Positions 18,455 through 26,597 of a DNA stretch of 64,000 nucleotides are shown here, piece by piece. The stretch is from PALSA-505 sp035308365 (GTDB lineage Bacteria > Actinomycetota > Actinomycetes > Streptosporangiales > Streptosporangiaceae). The notes beneath the pieces are model-generated. The model saw nothing but the letters and a program-made list of their open reading frames with translations. It searched no databases and had not been told where the DNA came from. How positions within the stretch are numbered: position 1 is the first letter of the stretch; each line of letters starts with the position of its first letter. A program made the position numbers and the translations under genes. The DNA lies in assembly GCA_035308365.1 (NCBI GenBank), contig DATGGU010000095.1, positions 26,271-90,270 on the forward strand, written 5' to 3'.

Positions 18455-18916
18455 ATGGCACTGGCATTCCGCAATCTGAACATCACGCCGGACACTCCTG
18501 TGTGGCAGTGGCCGACCGAGGCCGTGCAGACCGCGCTCGAACGCGGCGACCTCGCGGACTGGCACCGGATCGTGGCCGAAATACGGGCCGCCCCCTGGGG
18601 AAGGACCGCGAGGCAGGTGGAAGAGGTACTCAGCCACTCGCGCCCCTACGGCATCGCCGACGCCATGGAGACGGTTGTGTCCCGTGCGCGCGAACGGGCC
18701 GAGGCAAGCGAACGCGCGGCCGTCGCCGCGGATATCCGGGAAGCCGTCCGGCGTTCGGGACTGAGCCAGGCGGAGTTCGCCTCCTGGATCGGCACCTCCG
18801 CCTCGCGGCTGTCCACATACGCCTCGGGCAAGGTGACCCCCCCGGCCACGCTCATGCTGCGAATCCGCCAGGTAGCCGGCCGGCTCTCGGGCGATGCGCC
18901 GGTCACGCCGCCGTGA
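18455..18916 (+). CDS. XRE-family helix-turn-helix protein
   Basis: The product is 153 residues. The C-terminal part has an XRE/Cro-type domain: DIREAVRRSGLSQAEFASWIGTSASRLSTYASGKVTPPATLMLRI. The N-terminal 80 residues (LERGDLADWHRIVAEIRAAPWGRTARQVEEVL) resemble the region found in toxin-antitoxin-like HTH proteins of actinomycetes, but no toxin gene is adjacent. It may be an orphan regulator just upstream of the biosynthetic locus. Confidence 0.8.
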   Translation: MALAFRNLNITPDTPVWQWPTEAVQTALERGDLADWHRIVAEIRAAPWGRTARQVEEVLSHSRPYGIADAMETVVSRARERAEASERAAVAADIREAVRRSGLSQAEFASWIGTSASRLSTYASGKVTPPATLMLRIRQVAGRLSGDAPVTPP

Positions 18917-18993
18917 CGGGGGCTCCAGCAAGATTTGCCTGAGACTTCTGCATCGACGGCAGCTACTGAAGCTGATCACCGTCACCTGGGAGA

Positions 18994-19836
18994 GTGGTTA
19001 TCTTGGCGGGTGAATGCTCCGCAACGGATGCTGTCCGCGACTTCTACGAACAGCTCACGGACCTGATGGCCGAGGCAATGGGCGGCTGCCTGCATGGCTG
19101 CTACTTCGGTGGGCCCGACCCGGCGTCGTCCATGGAAGAGGCCAGTGACCGGCTGACCGATCTGGTGGCGGAGCGATGCCGCCTGACCGCCGGGCAGCGC
19201 GTGCTCGACGTGGGCTCCGGCAACGGGAAGGCGAGCCTGCGGATAGCGGCCGCGCACCAGGTGCGGGTCACCGGTATAACCCTCAGCGACTACCAGGTCC
19301 GGGTATCCAGGGAGCTTGCCGCCGGCCGGGCGATGGCCGAGGCGGCTGATTTCCGGGTGGCCGACCTGCACAACATGCCGTTCCGCGATGGAACCTTCGA
19401 TGCCGCATTCGCCCTCGAGTCCTTCTGCCACGTCATCGACCGGACATCGGCCTTCAAAGAGATCGGCAGGGTGTTGCGGCCCGGTGGGCGGGTCGTTGTC
19501 ACCGACTTCTTTGTGCGGGGGCCGATCGTGGATGCCTGGGCAAAGGAGATCGTCGCCGCGAACGACAGCGTGTTCGAGAGTGGGCCGATTCTGACCAGGC
19601 AGGACTACGAATCGGCGATCCAGGCGGCCGGCCTGACGGTGACCGAGTTCACCGACATCGGAAACGAGGTGATGCCGTCATTCATCACCGCCGCCCGCAA
19701 CATGCGACAGGCCAGGGAAAAGATACGGGGGCTCATGAGCGACGAGGACTTCTGCCGGATGACCGACTCCCTCGAGCGCTTCGCGGCGGTCCCCGAGATT
19801 GGTTACGTGCTGGCCGTCGCCGGGAAGCCGGCCTGA
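18994..19836 (+). CDS. SAM-dependent methyltransferase (class I)
   Basis: The product is 280 residues from a GTG at 18994; a TTG at 19000 is also possible, and both share GGGAGA upstream. The Rossmann core is clear: VLDVGSGNGKASLRIA (motif I), GITLSDYQVRVSRELA, then FDAAFALESFCHVID and VLRPGGRVVVTDFF. It resembles the sugar O-methyltransferase/phosphoethanolamine-type enzymes found in natural-product clusters (erythromycin or rebeccamycin tailoring type). It marks the probable left end of the biosynthetic locus and overlaps the convergent ArsR gene by 34 bp. Confidence 0.88.
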   Translation: MVILAGECSATDAVRDFYEQLTDLMAEAMGGCLHGCYFGGPDPASSMEEASDRLTDLVAERCRLTAGQRVLDVGSGNGKASLRIAAAHQVRVTGITLSDYQVRVSRELAAGRAMAEAADFRVADLHNMPFRDGTFDAAFALESFCHVIDRTSAFKEIGRVLRPGGRVVVTDFFVRGPIVDAWAKEIVAANDSVFESGPILTRQDYESAIQAAGLTVTEFTDIGNEVMPSFITAARNMRQAREKIRGLMSDEDFCRMTDSLERFAAVPEIGYVLAVAGKPA

Positions 19837-20216
19837 GCGCCGGGGCGGCCGCCGTCCTCGATCCGCGTACAGGCGGCGAGGGCAGCGACGTTGTCGGCGG
19901 CGAAGGCCCGGGCGGCCGTCACGATGTCGGCGACGCGGGGATCGGCCACCCGGTAGTAGGCGAACCGCCCCTCCCGCCGTACCTGCACATACCCGCAACT
20001 GGCCAGGCAGGACAGGTGGGTCGAGACCCTTCCCTGGGAAAGCCCGATGTGCCTCACGCACTCGCCGACCGTGTGCTCGTCATTCAGCAGGTACTCCAGC
20101 AGCCGCAACCTGGTGACGTCCCCAAGCACCTGGAGCGACCTGGCCACCACGGAAATCCCGGCACGATCGGCAGGCAGCAGGCCGGCGGCTGCGCTCGCGG
20201 GCGCGTGAGTCATCAT
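19803..20216 (-). CDS. ArsR/SmtB-family regulator, CmtR-like
   Basis: The product is 137 residues; start at 20216 or 20213 (ATGATG) behind GGAAGGA. The winged-helix core reads LGDVTRLRLLEYLLNDEHTVGECVRHIGLSQGRVSTHLSCLASCGYVQVRREGRFAYYRV. The cysteine pair in HLSCLASCG and the later cysteine in ALAACTRIE match the Cd(II)/Pb(II)-binding set of CmtR-type sensors. It is clearly a paralogue of the ArsR gene at 49972. It lies downstream of SARP1 on the same strand, so it may belong to the control layer of the cluster, perhaps sensing metal or another thiol-reactive signal. Confidence 0.85.
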   Translation of the reverse strand: MMTHAPASAAAGLLPADRAGISVVARSLQVLGDVTRLRLLEYLLNDEHTVGECVRHIGLSQGRVSTHLSCLASCGYVQVRREGRFAYYRVADPRVADIVTAARAFAADNVAALAACTRIEDGGRPGAQAGFPATAST

Positions 20217-20241
20217 CCGTGTCCTTCCCTGGCATCGTTCT

Positions 20242-21039
20242 TCACTGGCACATCCGGCTGACCTGCCGCGGGAATGCCTGACTGCCGAGCAGCCGCCGGA
20301 GGCTCTCCGATGGCTCCAGCCCCATCTCATCGCGCAGCACGGCACAGTAACGCTGGTACTGCCGGCGCGCTTCGAACTTGTTTCCCTCGGCGAGCTGGGC
20401 CTTGACCAGCAGGCGGCAGGCGCTCTCCCGGAACGGGTCGGCGCGCAGGGCGCCAAGCGCGGCATCGACGGCCGCGCCGAACCAGCCGGCGTCGGTGAGT
20501 TGTTCGGCCAGCGCTTCCAGCGCGTGCAGTCGCATCTGCTGATGGCGTTCCCGCTCGGCTGACAGCCACGGCTCGTCTGCGAGCCGGGGCAGGACATCAT
20601 CCTGGAGGTTGCACCGCAGCGCCTGGTGCAGCTCGCTGGGGCTGAGACGGCTGGAGCGGTCGAGCAGCCGCCGGGCCATGGCGCGGACGCCCTCCAGGTC
20701 GATCGTCACCGCGTCGGTGAGCCAGAAGTCCATGAACGTGCTGTCCACCACGTCCGGGCAGGCCCGCTGCAGCCGCCACAGCGCCGAGCGCAGGTTGGCG
20801 TTGGCCCGCGGGGCGGGCACATCGGGCCAGAGCAAGCCCGCGGCCTGCACCCGGTTGAGCTGGCGTTCCCGTATCGCCAGCAGAGCCAGCAGCCGCTGGC
20901 AGCTCGCGCCCACGCTGATCGAGCGCGATCCCACGATCAGGTCGAACCTGCCGAGAACCCGCACCTGGATGCTGCCGTCTTCCGGCGGAGCGCTATCCCG
21001 TGAGTCTGTGTGACGGGACGTCACTGACTGAACCGGCAC
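20242..21039 (-). CDS. SARP-family transcriptional activator (SARP1)
   Basis: The product is 265 residues. It has the OmpR-like DNA-binding domain at the N-terminus (IQVRVLGRFDLIVGSRSISVGASCQRLLALLAIRERQLNRVQAAGLLWPD) followed by the bacterial transcriptional activation domain ending EARRQYQRYCAVLRDEMGLEPSESLRRLL. SARPs activate antibiotic clusters by binding heptamer repeats just upstream of the -10 box. It closely resembles SARP2 at 22332 along its whole length, and the two share an upstream sequence, so they arose by duplication. Confidence 0.93.
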   Translation of the reverse strand: MPVQSVTSRHTDSRDSAPPEDGSIQVRVLGRFDLIVGSRSISVGASCQRLLALLAIRERQLNRVQAAGLLWPDVPAPRANANLRSALWRLQRACPDVVDSTFMDFWLTDAVTIDLEGVRAMARRLLDRSSRLSPSELHQALRCNLQDDVLPRLADEPWLSAERERHQQMRLHALEALAEQLTDAGWFGAAVDAALGALRADPFRESACRLLVKAQLAEGNKFEARRQYQRYCAVLRDEMGLEPSESLRRLLGSQAFPRQVSRMCQ

Positions 21040-21460
21040 AAGATCACCCCTCGTCAGGTGGCATATATCGGCTAATCCGGAAGCGTGGCAGCAAGAAAAC
21101 TACATGTCCAGTCGGCAGCGGCGGTGCACAACTTCACTTACCCACGGTTGGCTCTAACTTCATGTATAAGCTGCTGGTAGATGCACGCTGGTAAGACTGG
21201 ACTTACCACTTCGTTAGACTTCGTTCTAGTCCGCACTTCAGCGGCCTGAGTGACGCTGGCGCGACGGCCGCGCGACGCCCGCCAAAGGGTGGCGATATGA
21301 CAGAGCTGTCGCAGAACAGCGGCCATGTCACATCGATGACGTTGGGGCGGAGGGTTCTCAGGCGTCACAAGCTTCTCAGTAGGCGACTTACAGCGTAAGT
21401 TTTAGGTTAGTGTAAAGTTCTAAGTCCGGCCTGCGGGTGCAGGTCAGGACCGGAGGTGAC
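21040..21460. promoter_or_regulatory. Divergent control region between SARP1 and a TetR gene
   Basis: The SARP1 side (about 21040-21110) carries CACAAGATCACCCC and TAATCCGGAAGCGTG, closely matched in front of SARP2 (see 23101-23200). At 21250, 21261 and 21272 three heptamers GTGACGC, GCGACGG and GCGACGC repeat with exact 11-bp period, as SARP-binding sites do. A 15-bp palindrome ACTTAC-AGC-GTAAGT at 21386-21400, 60 nt before the TetR start, is a likely TetR autoregulatory operator. No gene is supported inside this gap. Confidence 0.55.
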
Positions 21461-22144
21461 ATGCCGGCGGCAACGAGTACCCAGCGACCACCACCGCGAG
21501 CCCGGCTCTCCAGGGAGCGAGTGCTCCGTACGGCGCTGGACTATGTGGACACGCATGGGCTGGCGGCGCTGAGCATGCAGAAGCTCGGCGCCGAACTCAG
21601 CGTGCGGGGCATGTCCTTGTACAACTACGTCGAAAGCAAGGACGCGCTGCTCGACGGCATCGTCGAGATCATGTCGCAGGAGATGGAACTGCCCCCTGCC
21701 GACATGCCCTGGCGCGAGGCCCTGCGCTTTCACGCGAACTCGATACGCGCCCTGATCCGTCACCACCCGGCCGCCGCACCGCTGCTCGTCAGCCGCTCGG
21801 TGATGCCCACCCGCCGTCTCGAGGTGCTCAGCGCCTTCCAGCAACTGCTGCTGAAGGCCGGGTTCGGCGAGGACAGGGCGATCGAGGCGCTGCGCACCGT
21901 GGTCGTCTACGCCCAGGGCTATGCGCTCACCGAGGTGTGCTACAGCTCGTCGTCCCGCGAGCCCGGCTGGCCGGCCGACGAGCTCAGCCGGATCCGGCGG
22001 GTGTCTGAGATGGTCCCCCGGGACGCCCCCGACCACCTGCTCCGGATCGCGATGATGTTCTGCGGCCACTGCGACCTGGACGAACAATTCCAGACCGGCC
22101 TTGACCTGCTGATCCGCGGGCTGGAATCCCAGTCAGCGAGATAA
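21461..22144 (+). CDS. TetR-family regulator with tetracycline-repressor-type C-domain
   Basis: The start at 21461 is chosen because CGGAGGTGAC lies directly upstream, giving 227 residues. The HTH reads TALDYVDTHGLAALSMQKLGAELSVRGMSLYNYVESKDALLDGIVE, the form seen in TetR(B)-like repressors with the TetR_C_1 C-terminal domain (RHHPAAAPLL and the later helices). It is similar to the TetR gene at 43963, which controls the ABC exporter, so both may sense products of this cluster. A palindrome lies 60 nt upstream. Confidence 0.88.
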   Translation: MPAATSTQRPPPRARLSRERVLRTALDYVDTHGLAALSMQKLGAELSVRGMSLYNYVESKDALLDGIVEIMSQEMELPPADMPWREALRFHANSIRALIRHHPAAAPLLVSRSVMPTRRLEVLSAFQQLLLKAGFGEDRAIEALRTVVVYAQGYALTEVCYSSSSREPGWPADELSRIRRVSEMVPRDAPDHLLRIAMMFCGHCDLDEQFQTGLDLLIRGLESQSAR

Positions 22145-22331
22145 CCCCGCAGAGCACCCGCACGGTTACCGGCACGCGATGCTGCCTGCCCGGGAGCGGG
22201 ACGGCCGCATCGCGCCCTGGCGACGGGGCTATGACGGGCGGCGCCGGTACGCCCAGGATTTCACCATCTTCGGCGGGTCCCTCGGCGAGGCGCAGCGCAA
22301 GCACGGCAACCCGCCGATGTGATGGCGAGCC

Positions 22332-23114
22332 CTACCCGGCGGCTCGCAATGTGCCGTCGCGCACGAGCCGCCGGAGGGAATCTGACGGCCCCAGCCCCAT
22401 CTCCCCCCGCAGCACGGCGCAATACCGCTGGTACTGCCGTCGCGCCTCGAGCTGGTTCCCCTCGGCAAGGTGCGCCTTGACCAGCAACTGGCACGCGCTT
22501 TCCCGGAAGGGATCGGCGCGCAGCGCGCCGAGCGCGGCCTCGACGGCCGCACCCAGCCAGCCCACCTCGATGAGCTGTTCGGCCAGCGCTTCCAGCGCAT
22601 GCAGGCGCAACTGCCGGTGCCGCTCGGCCTCGGGGTCAAGCCACTCCATGCCATCAAGGCCGGGGAGAATGTCGGCATACAGGTTGCAGTTCAGCGCTTG
22701 CCGGAGCTCATCGCGGCTGAGGCGGCTGGAACGGTCCAGCAGCCGCCGCGCGGTGGCCTGGACATCGTCCAGATCGGTGACGACGTCGCTGGCCAACCAG
22801 AGATCCATGAACGTTCTGTTCATCACCTCCGGGCAGCGTCGCTGCAGCCGCCAGAGGACCGAGCGCAGGTTGGCGTTGGCCCGCGGACCGGTCACATCCG
22901 GCCAGAGCAGTCCCGCGGCCTGCACGCGGTTCACCTGACCGCCGCGCATCGCCATGAGGGCGAGCAGCCGCTGGCAGCTCGTGCCCACCGGGATCGAACG
23001 TGACCGCACGACGAGTTCAAACCTGCCAAGGATCCGCAGGTAGATGGTGCTTGCATGGGAAAGCTCAGTCTTCATCCCCGGCCGCTGGCCGATCAGCGCT
23101 GGCTGGCCCGTCAC
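22332..23114 (-). CDS. SARP-family transcriptional activator (SARP2)
   Basis: The product is 260 residues from a GTG at 23114 with GGGGGTG upstream; an ATG 13 codons in is an alternative. The OmpR-like domain (YLRILGRFELVVRSRSIPVGTSCQRLLALMAMRGGQVNRVQAAGLLWPD) and the activation domain align closely with SARP1. It faces away from the PKS operon, and its promoter shares the same conserved element as SARP1, so both are probably induced together. A direct role in switching on the PKS genes is the simplest reading. Confidence 0.93.
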   Translation of the reverse strand: MTGQPALIGQRPGMKTELSHASTIYLRILGRFELVVRSRSIPVGTSCQRLLALMAMRGGQVNRVQAAGLLWPDVTGPRANANLRSVLWRLQRRCPEVMNRTFMDLWLASDVVTDLDDVQATARRLLDRSSRLSRDELRQALNCNLYADILPGLDGMEWLDPEAERHRQLRLHALEALAEQLIEVGWLGAAVEAALGALRADPFRESACQLLVKAHLAEGNQLEARRQYQRYCAVLRGEMGLGPSDSLRRLVRDGTLRAAG

Positions 23115-23200
23115 AAGATCACCCCCAGTTCATGGCGCGGCCACCGGCCGACATATTCGTTAATCCGGAAGTGTGTCAGCAGTGGCCGTCCATGTCCAGA
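23101..23200. promoter_or_regulatory. SARP2 upstream element shared with SARP1
   Basis: In both SARP upstream regions, text-strand sequence runs CACAAGATCACCCC at the gene start, then a CATAT(A/T) block, then TAATCCGGAAG(T/C)GTG, CAGCA and CATGTCCAG. Spacing differs by a short insertion. The conservation is higher than expected for untranslated DNA after duplication and suggests a common regulator. Confidence 0.5.
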
Positions 23201-23205
23201 TGGCC

Positions 23206-23234
23206 GCGACAGATGCGTAACGCTGTTGCGACGC
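23206..23234. promoter_or_regulatory. Candidate SARP heptamer repeats upstream of the PKS operon
   Basis: GCGACAG (23206), GTAACGC (23217) and GCGACGC (23228) repeat at exact 11-bp steps, matching the heptamers at 38.7 kb. A further pair GCGACGT/GCGACGG follows at 23254/23265. No TACAGT-like -10 box lies 8 bp beyond them, so this is a candidate only; GCGAC is a common word in GC-rich DNA. Confidence 0.4.
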
Positions 23235-23258
23235 TCAGTGACTTCGCCGTGATGCGAC

Positions 23259-23705
23259 GTGTGCGCGACGGCTCGCCGCCCTGGAAACCACGGAACATCC
23301 GCGCCTGTGGTGCGTCACGGCGGGGTACGGGAAAGCCGTCACGAGGCTCACCTCCCGCATGCCGCACTGTGGGGACTCGGCCGGGTGATCGCCGGTGAGT
23401 GCCCGGAACTGTGGGGCGGGACGATCGACCTCGACCCGCAGCGGTGGCCACCGAAATGCGGCTGCCGGTGCCCGAAATCGATCCGCGCCGGGCCGCTGAC
23501 CGAACAGGGACTGGACTCGGTCATGACCGTCATTGTCCGCCGCCGCCTCGAGCGGCGGTTCGGGCAAAGCCTCCCAGCCACCCTGCTGTGGAATCAGCCG
23601 GCTCTCACAGCGATCGCCGAGCACATAATGGGCCTCCTTGTGCGACAGGCCGGTGACGCTCTGCCAGGCACCATGGGGTCGTTGCCCAGAAGCACTACGG
23701 GATGA
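23259..23705 (+). CDS. Carrier-protein ORF fused to a type I PKS ketoreductase scrap
   Basis: This 148-codon frame holds two recognisable pieces of a modular (type I) PKS. Residues about 37-61 (AALWGLGRVIAGECPELWGG, then TIDLDP) match the KR domain linker. Residues about 79-126 (PLTEQGLDSVMTVIVRRRLE...FGQSLPATLLWNQPALTAIAEHI) match an ACP, with the phosphopantetheine Ser in GLDSVM. The roughly 900 nt of KR that should lie between are missing. The stop overlaps the KS-alpha start as ATGA, which argues that it is translated, possibly as a discrete ACP. The true start is unclear; GTG 23259 or a later GTG are candidates. It may instead be an inert relic. Confidence 0.6.
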   Translation: MCATARRPGNHGTSAPVVRHGGVRESRHEAHLPHAALWGLGRVIAGECPELWGGTIDLDPQRWPPKCGCRCPKSIRAGPLTEQGLDSVMTVIVRRRLERRFGQSLPATLLWNQPALTAIAEHIMGLLVRQAGDALPGTMGSLPRSTTG

Positions 23706-24850
23706 GGATGCTGGCACAAGCCGTTCAGCGATGGCCGATCGCGGGCCTGGGCGCGATCGCCAGTAACGCCTCGGGCGCGGCCCCGCTGTTCGAGGCGCTG
23801 TGTGCGGGACACAGCGGCCTGTCGCCCCTGTACGGATTCGACGCCGGCCGCTTCCGCACCAGGCACGCGTACGAGATCGACGACCGGCCAGCCGGGGCGG
23901 ATGTGCCGGGCCGGGCCACCCAATGGCTGTGCGAGGCCGTGGCCGAAGCCGTTCACGATGCCGGTATCGGGGCGGACCTTTCCGGGATACCGGTGCTCAT
24001 CGGCACCGGGCTGCGCGAGCTTCGCTCGATCGAGATGCGGTGGACGGACGCCGCCGATTTCCCGCTGTCGCGGCTGCACTTCGGTCCGGCGCTGCGCGAA
24101 CGGTTCGGTGCCGAGACCACCTACACCGTCAGCAACGCCTGCTCCGCGTCGCTCTACACGCTGGGGATGGGAGCGGACCTGCTGGCCGGCGGGGCCGGGG
24201 ACACCGTGATCATCGCGGGCACCGATTCGATCTCGATGAGCATGTTCGGCCTCATGGACCGGGTCCAGCCGGGAGCCGTCGACCGGGTGCGGCCGTTCGA
24301 CCGCAACCGGCGCGGGGTGCTGATGGGCGATGGCGCGGCCGCGGTCGTCCTGCGGCGCGACGGCCCGGCCAGGGCATGGCTGCGGTCGGTCGCGCTGAAC
24401 TGCGATGCGCGGAGCGAGACCGCGCCGGACCTGGCCGGCATCACGGCGGCCATCGCGGACGCGCACACGCGGGCAGGCATCGAGCCCGCCGACGTCGACG
24501 TGGTGTTCGCGCACGGCACCGGCACCGCCCTCAACGACGAGGCCGAGGCCGCGGCGCTCGCCAAGACGTTCACCGGCACCGGCGCGCGCCCGCTGGTCAC
24601 GGCGATCAAGTCGATGACGGGGCACACTTCGGGCGCCTCGGGCCTGATGAGCCTCGTAGTGGCGGCTCAGGCGCTGGGTACCGGCCGGATTCCACCGATC
24701 GCCGGGCTGACCGACCCGGCCGGGGAGGCACAGGACCTGCGGCTGGTCACCAGCCTGGAGCTGTGCCCGGATGCGGTACTGGCGCAGATCCAGGCCTTTG
24801 GATTCGGCGGCGTCAACGCCGTCGCGATCGTGGAGAAGGGCGATCGGTGA
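23702..24850 (+). CDS. Ketosynthase alpha subunit (KS-alpha 1)
   Basis: The product is 382 residues and condenses ACP-bound acyl and malonyl units. The catalytic set is intact: Cys147 in VSNACSASLY, His271 in AHGTGTALNDE, Lys303 and His308 in AIKSMTGHTSG, and the GFGGVNA tail. It is somewhat shorter than FabF-type enzymes (about 410). It starts inside the stop of the carrier-protein ORF and its own stop overlaps the next gene as GTGA, so KS-alpha and the short KS-beta are co-translated and likely form the heterodimer of a type II PKS. Confidence 0.92.
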   Translation: MRMLAQAVQRWPIAGLGAIASNASGAAPLFEALCAGHSGLSPLYGFDAGRFRTRHAYEIDDRPAGADVPGRATQWLCEAVAEAVHDAGIGADLSGIPVLIGTGLRELRSIEMRWTDAADFPLSRLHFGPALRERFGAETTYTVSNACSASLYTLGMGADLLAGGAGDTVIIAGTDSISMSMFGLMDRVQPGAVDRVRPFDRNRRGVLMGDGAAAVVLRRDGPARAWLRSVALNCDARSETAPDLAGITAAIADAHTRAGIEPADVDVVFAHGTGTALNDEAEAAALAKTFTGTGARPLVTAIKSMTGHTSGASGLMSLVVAAQALGTGRIPPIAGLTDPAGEAQDLRLVTSLELCPDAVLAQIQAFGFGGVNAVAIVEKGDR

Positions 24851-25794
24851 CAGGCGTGGCGGTTGTCGGCGCGGGAGTGGCCTCGCCCATGCTCGGCTCC
24901 CCCGCCGACCTGCTACGGCCGCCGGCCGGCCGGGTGGCCGGGTTCGACCCCGCCGCCCTGCTCGGCGGGCGGGGCCTGCGGTACAAGGACCGGGCCACCC
25001 GGCTCGGGCTGCTCGCGGCCGCCCGCGCACTCGAAGACGCCGGGCTGCTGGATCCGGCCACGACGGCCGGCCCGCTCGTTCCGCCCGCGGGCACCGGCGT
25101 GGTGGTCAGCTCCAACCTGGGCAACCTCGACACCGTGTGCCGCACGGCTGGCGCGATCGCGGCCGGAACGGTGGCCGGCGCCTCCCCGATCGACCTCCCC
25201 AATGCCTCGAGCAACGTCATCGCCTCATCCATCGCCATCCGGTTCGGCCTGCGCGGCCCGAACGTCATGGTGTGCAACGGCGCCTCCTCCGGCCTGGACG
25301 CCGCCTTTCTGGCCGCCTCTCTCATCGGCGCGGGCCGTGTCCGCGCAGTCGTGCTGGTCGGCGTGGAGCCGGTGAACGAGGTGGTGGAGAACCTTGCCCG
25401 CACCCCGGCACGGGAGCTGTTCGACGGAGCCGCCGCGGTGGTGCTCGAACCGGAGGCGTCCGCCCGGGCGCGCGGAGCCGTACCCCGGGCCCGCCTCGGC
25501 CACTATGCCCGGCGTGCCTCGGCGGCCGGCTCGGCCGGCCGCGCGCTCGGCCATGGCGGGCCGCCCGGACTCTGGCTGGCCGGCCGGACCACGGCGGCGC
25601 CGCCGGCGCTCGTGCACGTCCACAGGGAGGACCTGGAAGCCAGGCTCGGCGCCGCGTCCGGCGCGCTCGGAGTCCTGCAGGTGGTGGCCGGCGCCTGCTG
25701 GCTCGGCGATGAAAGGGACGGGCCCGTCCTCGCTACGGCGGGGGCCGCGGCGGATGGGGTGTCCTCGCTGCTGCTCACATCACTGGGAGGTTGA
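24847..25794 (+). CDS. Short ketosynthase-beta-like protein, no catalytic Cys
   Basis: The product is 315 residues from a GTG that overlaps the KS-alpha stop by 4 nt. The thiolase fold is evident (AVVGAGVASP, ASSNVIASSIAIRFGLRGPNVMVCNGASSGLDAAFLAA, VLVGVEPVNEVVENL), but the active-site Cys is replaced by Ala146 and the HGTGT and GHTSG histidine motifs are absent. At 315 residues it lacks about 80-100 residues of a normal KS C-terminus. By position it is the partner of KS-alpha 1 and may act as a chain-length or stabilising subunit. A separate true CLF exists at 32567. Confidence 0.8.
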   Translation: MTGVAVVGAGVASPMLGSPADLLRPPAGRVAGFDPAALLGGRGLRYKDRATRLGLLAAARALEDAGLLDPATTAGPLVPPAGTGVVVSSNLGNLDTVCRTAGAIAAGTVAGASPIDLPNASSNVIASSIAIRFGLRGPNVMVCNGASSGLDAAFLAASLIGAGRVRAVVLVGVEPVNEVVENLARTPARELFDGAAAVVLEPEASARARGAVPRARLGHYARRASAAGSAGRALGHGGPPGLWLAGRTTAAPPALVHVHREDLEARLGAASGALGVLQVVAGACWLGDERDGPVLATAGAAADGVSSLLLTSLGG

Positions 25795-25797
25795 CTC

Positions 25798-26166
25798 ATG
25801 CAATCGGTGGATACCGGTAATGCCGTGCCCGGCGAACTGCACGCGCATGCGCAGTTGCTTGTCGAGAGCAAGAGCCCGCCGGGACCCGGCACCGTGAGCC
25901 GCTTCCTGCGCGCCGCGCGGCACCTCGCCGCAACGGGGACGCAGACCGGCGTCTACCTGATCGACGACGGGGTCGACTATGCCGTCAGCGCTCAGGGCGA
26001 GGTGGCCTGGGTGCTCGGCGCGGGCGGACGTGTCTGGGCCGACGAGGTGTCGCTGTCCGAGCGCGGTATCAAGACCGGCCAGCTCGCTCCCGGTGTCGTG
26101 GTCGCCGGCCTGGACGCGATCGCCGAGCAGTTGTTCGATCCCGCCGTCCGGGTCGTGTGGCACTGA
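25798..26166 (+). CDS. DsrH/TusB-like sulfur-relay family subunit
   Basis: The product is 122 residues. The C-terminal two-thirds align with the TusB/DsrH pattern: VYLIDDGVDYAV, then VWADEVSLSERGI and GLDAIAEQLFDPAVRVVWH, mirroring the QDGVTAAV, ALNEDLIARGL and final W of E. coli TusB. It has no cysteine at all, so it cannot carry persulfide itself. It lies 3 nt after the KS-beta gene and overlaps the next gene by one base, forming with the next two genes a complete three-subunit set. Function in a PKS operon is unknown. Confidence 0.72.
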   Translation: MQSVDTGNAVPGELHAHAQLLVESKSPPGPGTVSRFLRAARHLAATGTQTGVYLIDDGVDYAVSAQGEVAWVLGAGGRVWADEVSLSERGIKTGQLAPGVVVAGLDAIAEQLFDPAVRVVWH

Positions 26167-26597
26167 TGGACGGCCAGACCGGCCCCCGGTGGGATCTCCT
26201 GCTGGTCGTGACCAGCGACCAGTACGGTTCGGTCCGGTTCGGCACCGTACGGCGGCTGATCGACACGGCGCTGCGCAGCGGCCACTCGATCCAGGTATGG
26301 GCGTGCGGCGAGGCGAACGGGCTCACCGAACTCGGGCCGGCCGGGGCGGGTCACAGCCCGGGCGAGGGGTCACCGGCCGCCGGTTCGCGCAGCCGCGGCG
26401 GGAAGCGGCCGGCCGCCGAGCAGATCGGCGCCCTGGCCGCCGGTAACGTGGGCCGCTTCACCTGGCTGGCCTGCCAGACATGCAGCGGTGAACGCGGGGC
26501 GGGCGAGCACGTTCCTGGTCTGCCGACGCCGTCATTCTCGGACCTGCGCGACTACGTCGCGCAGGCGGCGAAGACCGTATTCATCGGCGGCGCCTGA
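26166..26597 (+). CDS. DsrE/TusD-like sulfur-relay family subunit with CxxC
   Basis: The product is 143 residues. The start WDLLLVVTSDQYGSVRFGTVRRLIDTALRSGH matches the first strand and helix of TusD. The segment WLACQTCSGERG aligns with the TusD active-site loop, placing Cys103 at the persulfide cysteine; Cys106 forms an extra CxxC. Residues 52-85 are a low-complexity insert. In Tus/Dsr systems this subunit accepts sulfur from TusA-type carriers. Here it is the only member of the trio with conserved cysteines, so it would be the reactive subunit. No TusA, TusE or MnmA gene is visible nearby. Confidence 0.75.
   Translation: MDGQTGPRWDLLLVVTSDQYGSVRFGTVRRLIDTALRSGHSIQVWACGEANGLTELGPAGAGHSPGEGSPAAGSRSRGGKRPAAEQIGALAAGNVGRFTWLACQTCSGERGAGEHVPGLPTPSFSDLRDYVAQAAKTVFIGGA

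Noticed and set aside
23594..25030. 478-codon minus-strand frame opposite KS-alpha
   Set aside because: Antisense to a KS with complete catalytic motifs; Arg/Pro/Gly-rich without any domain.
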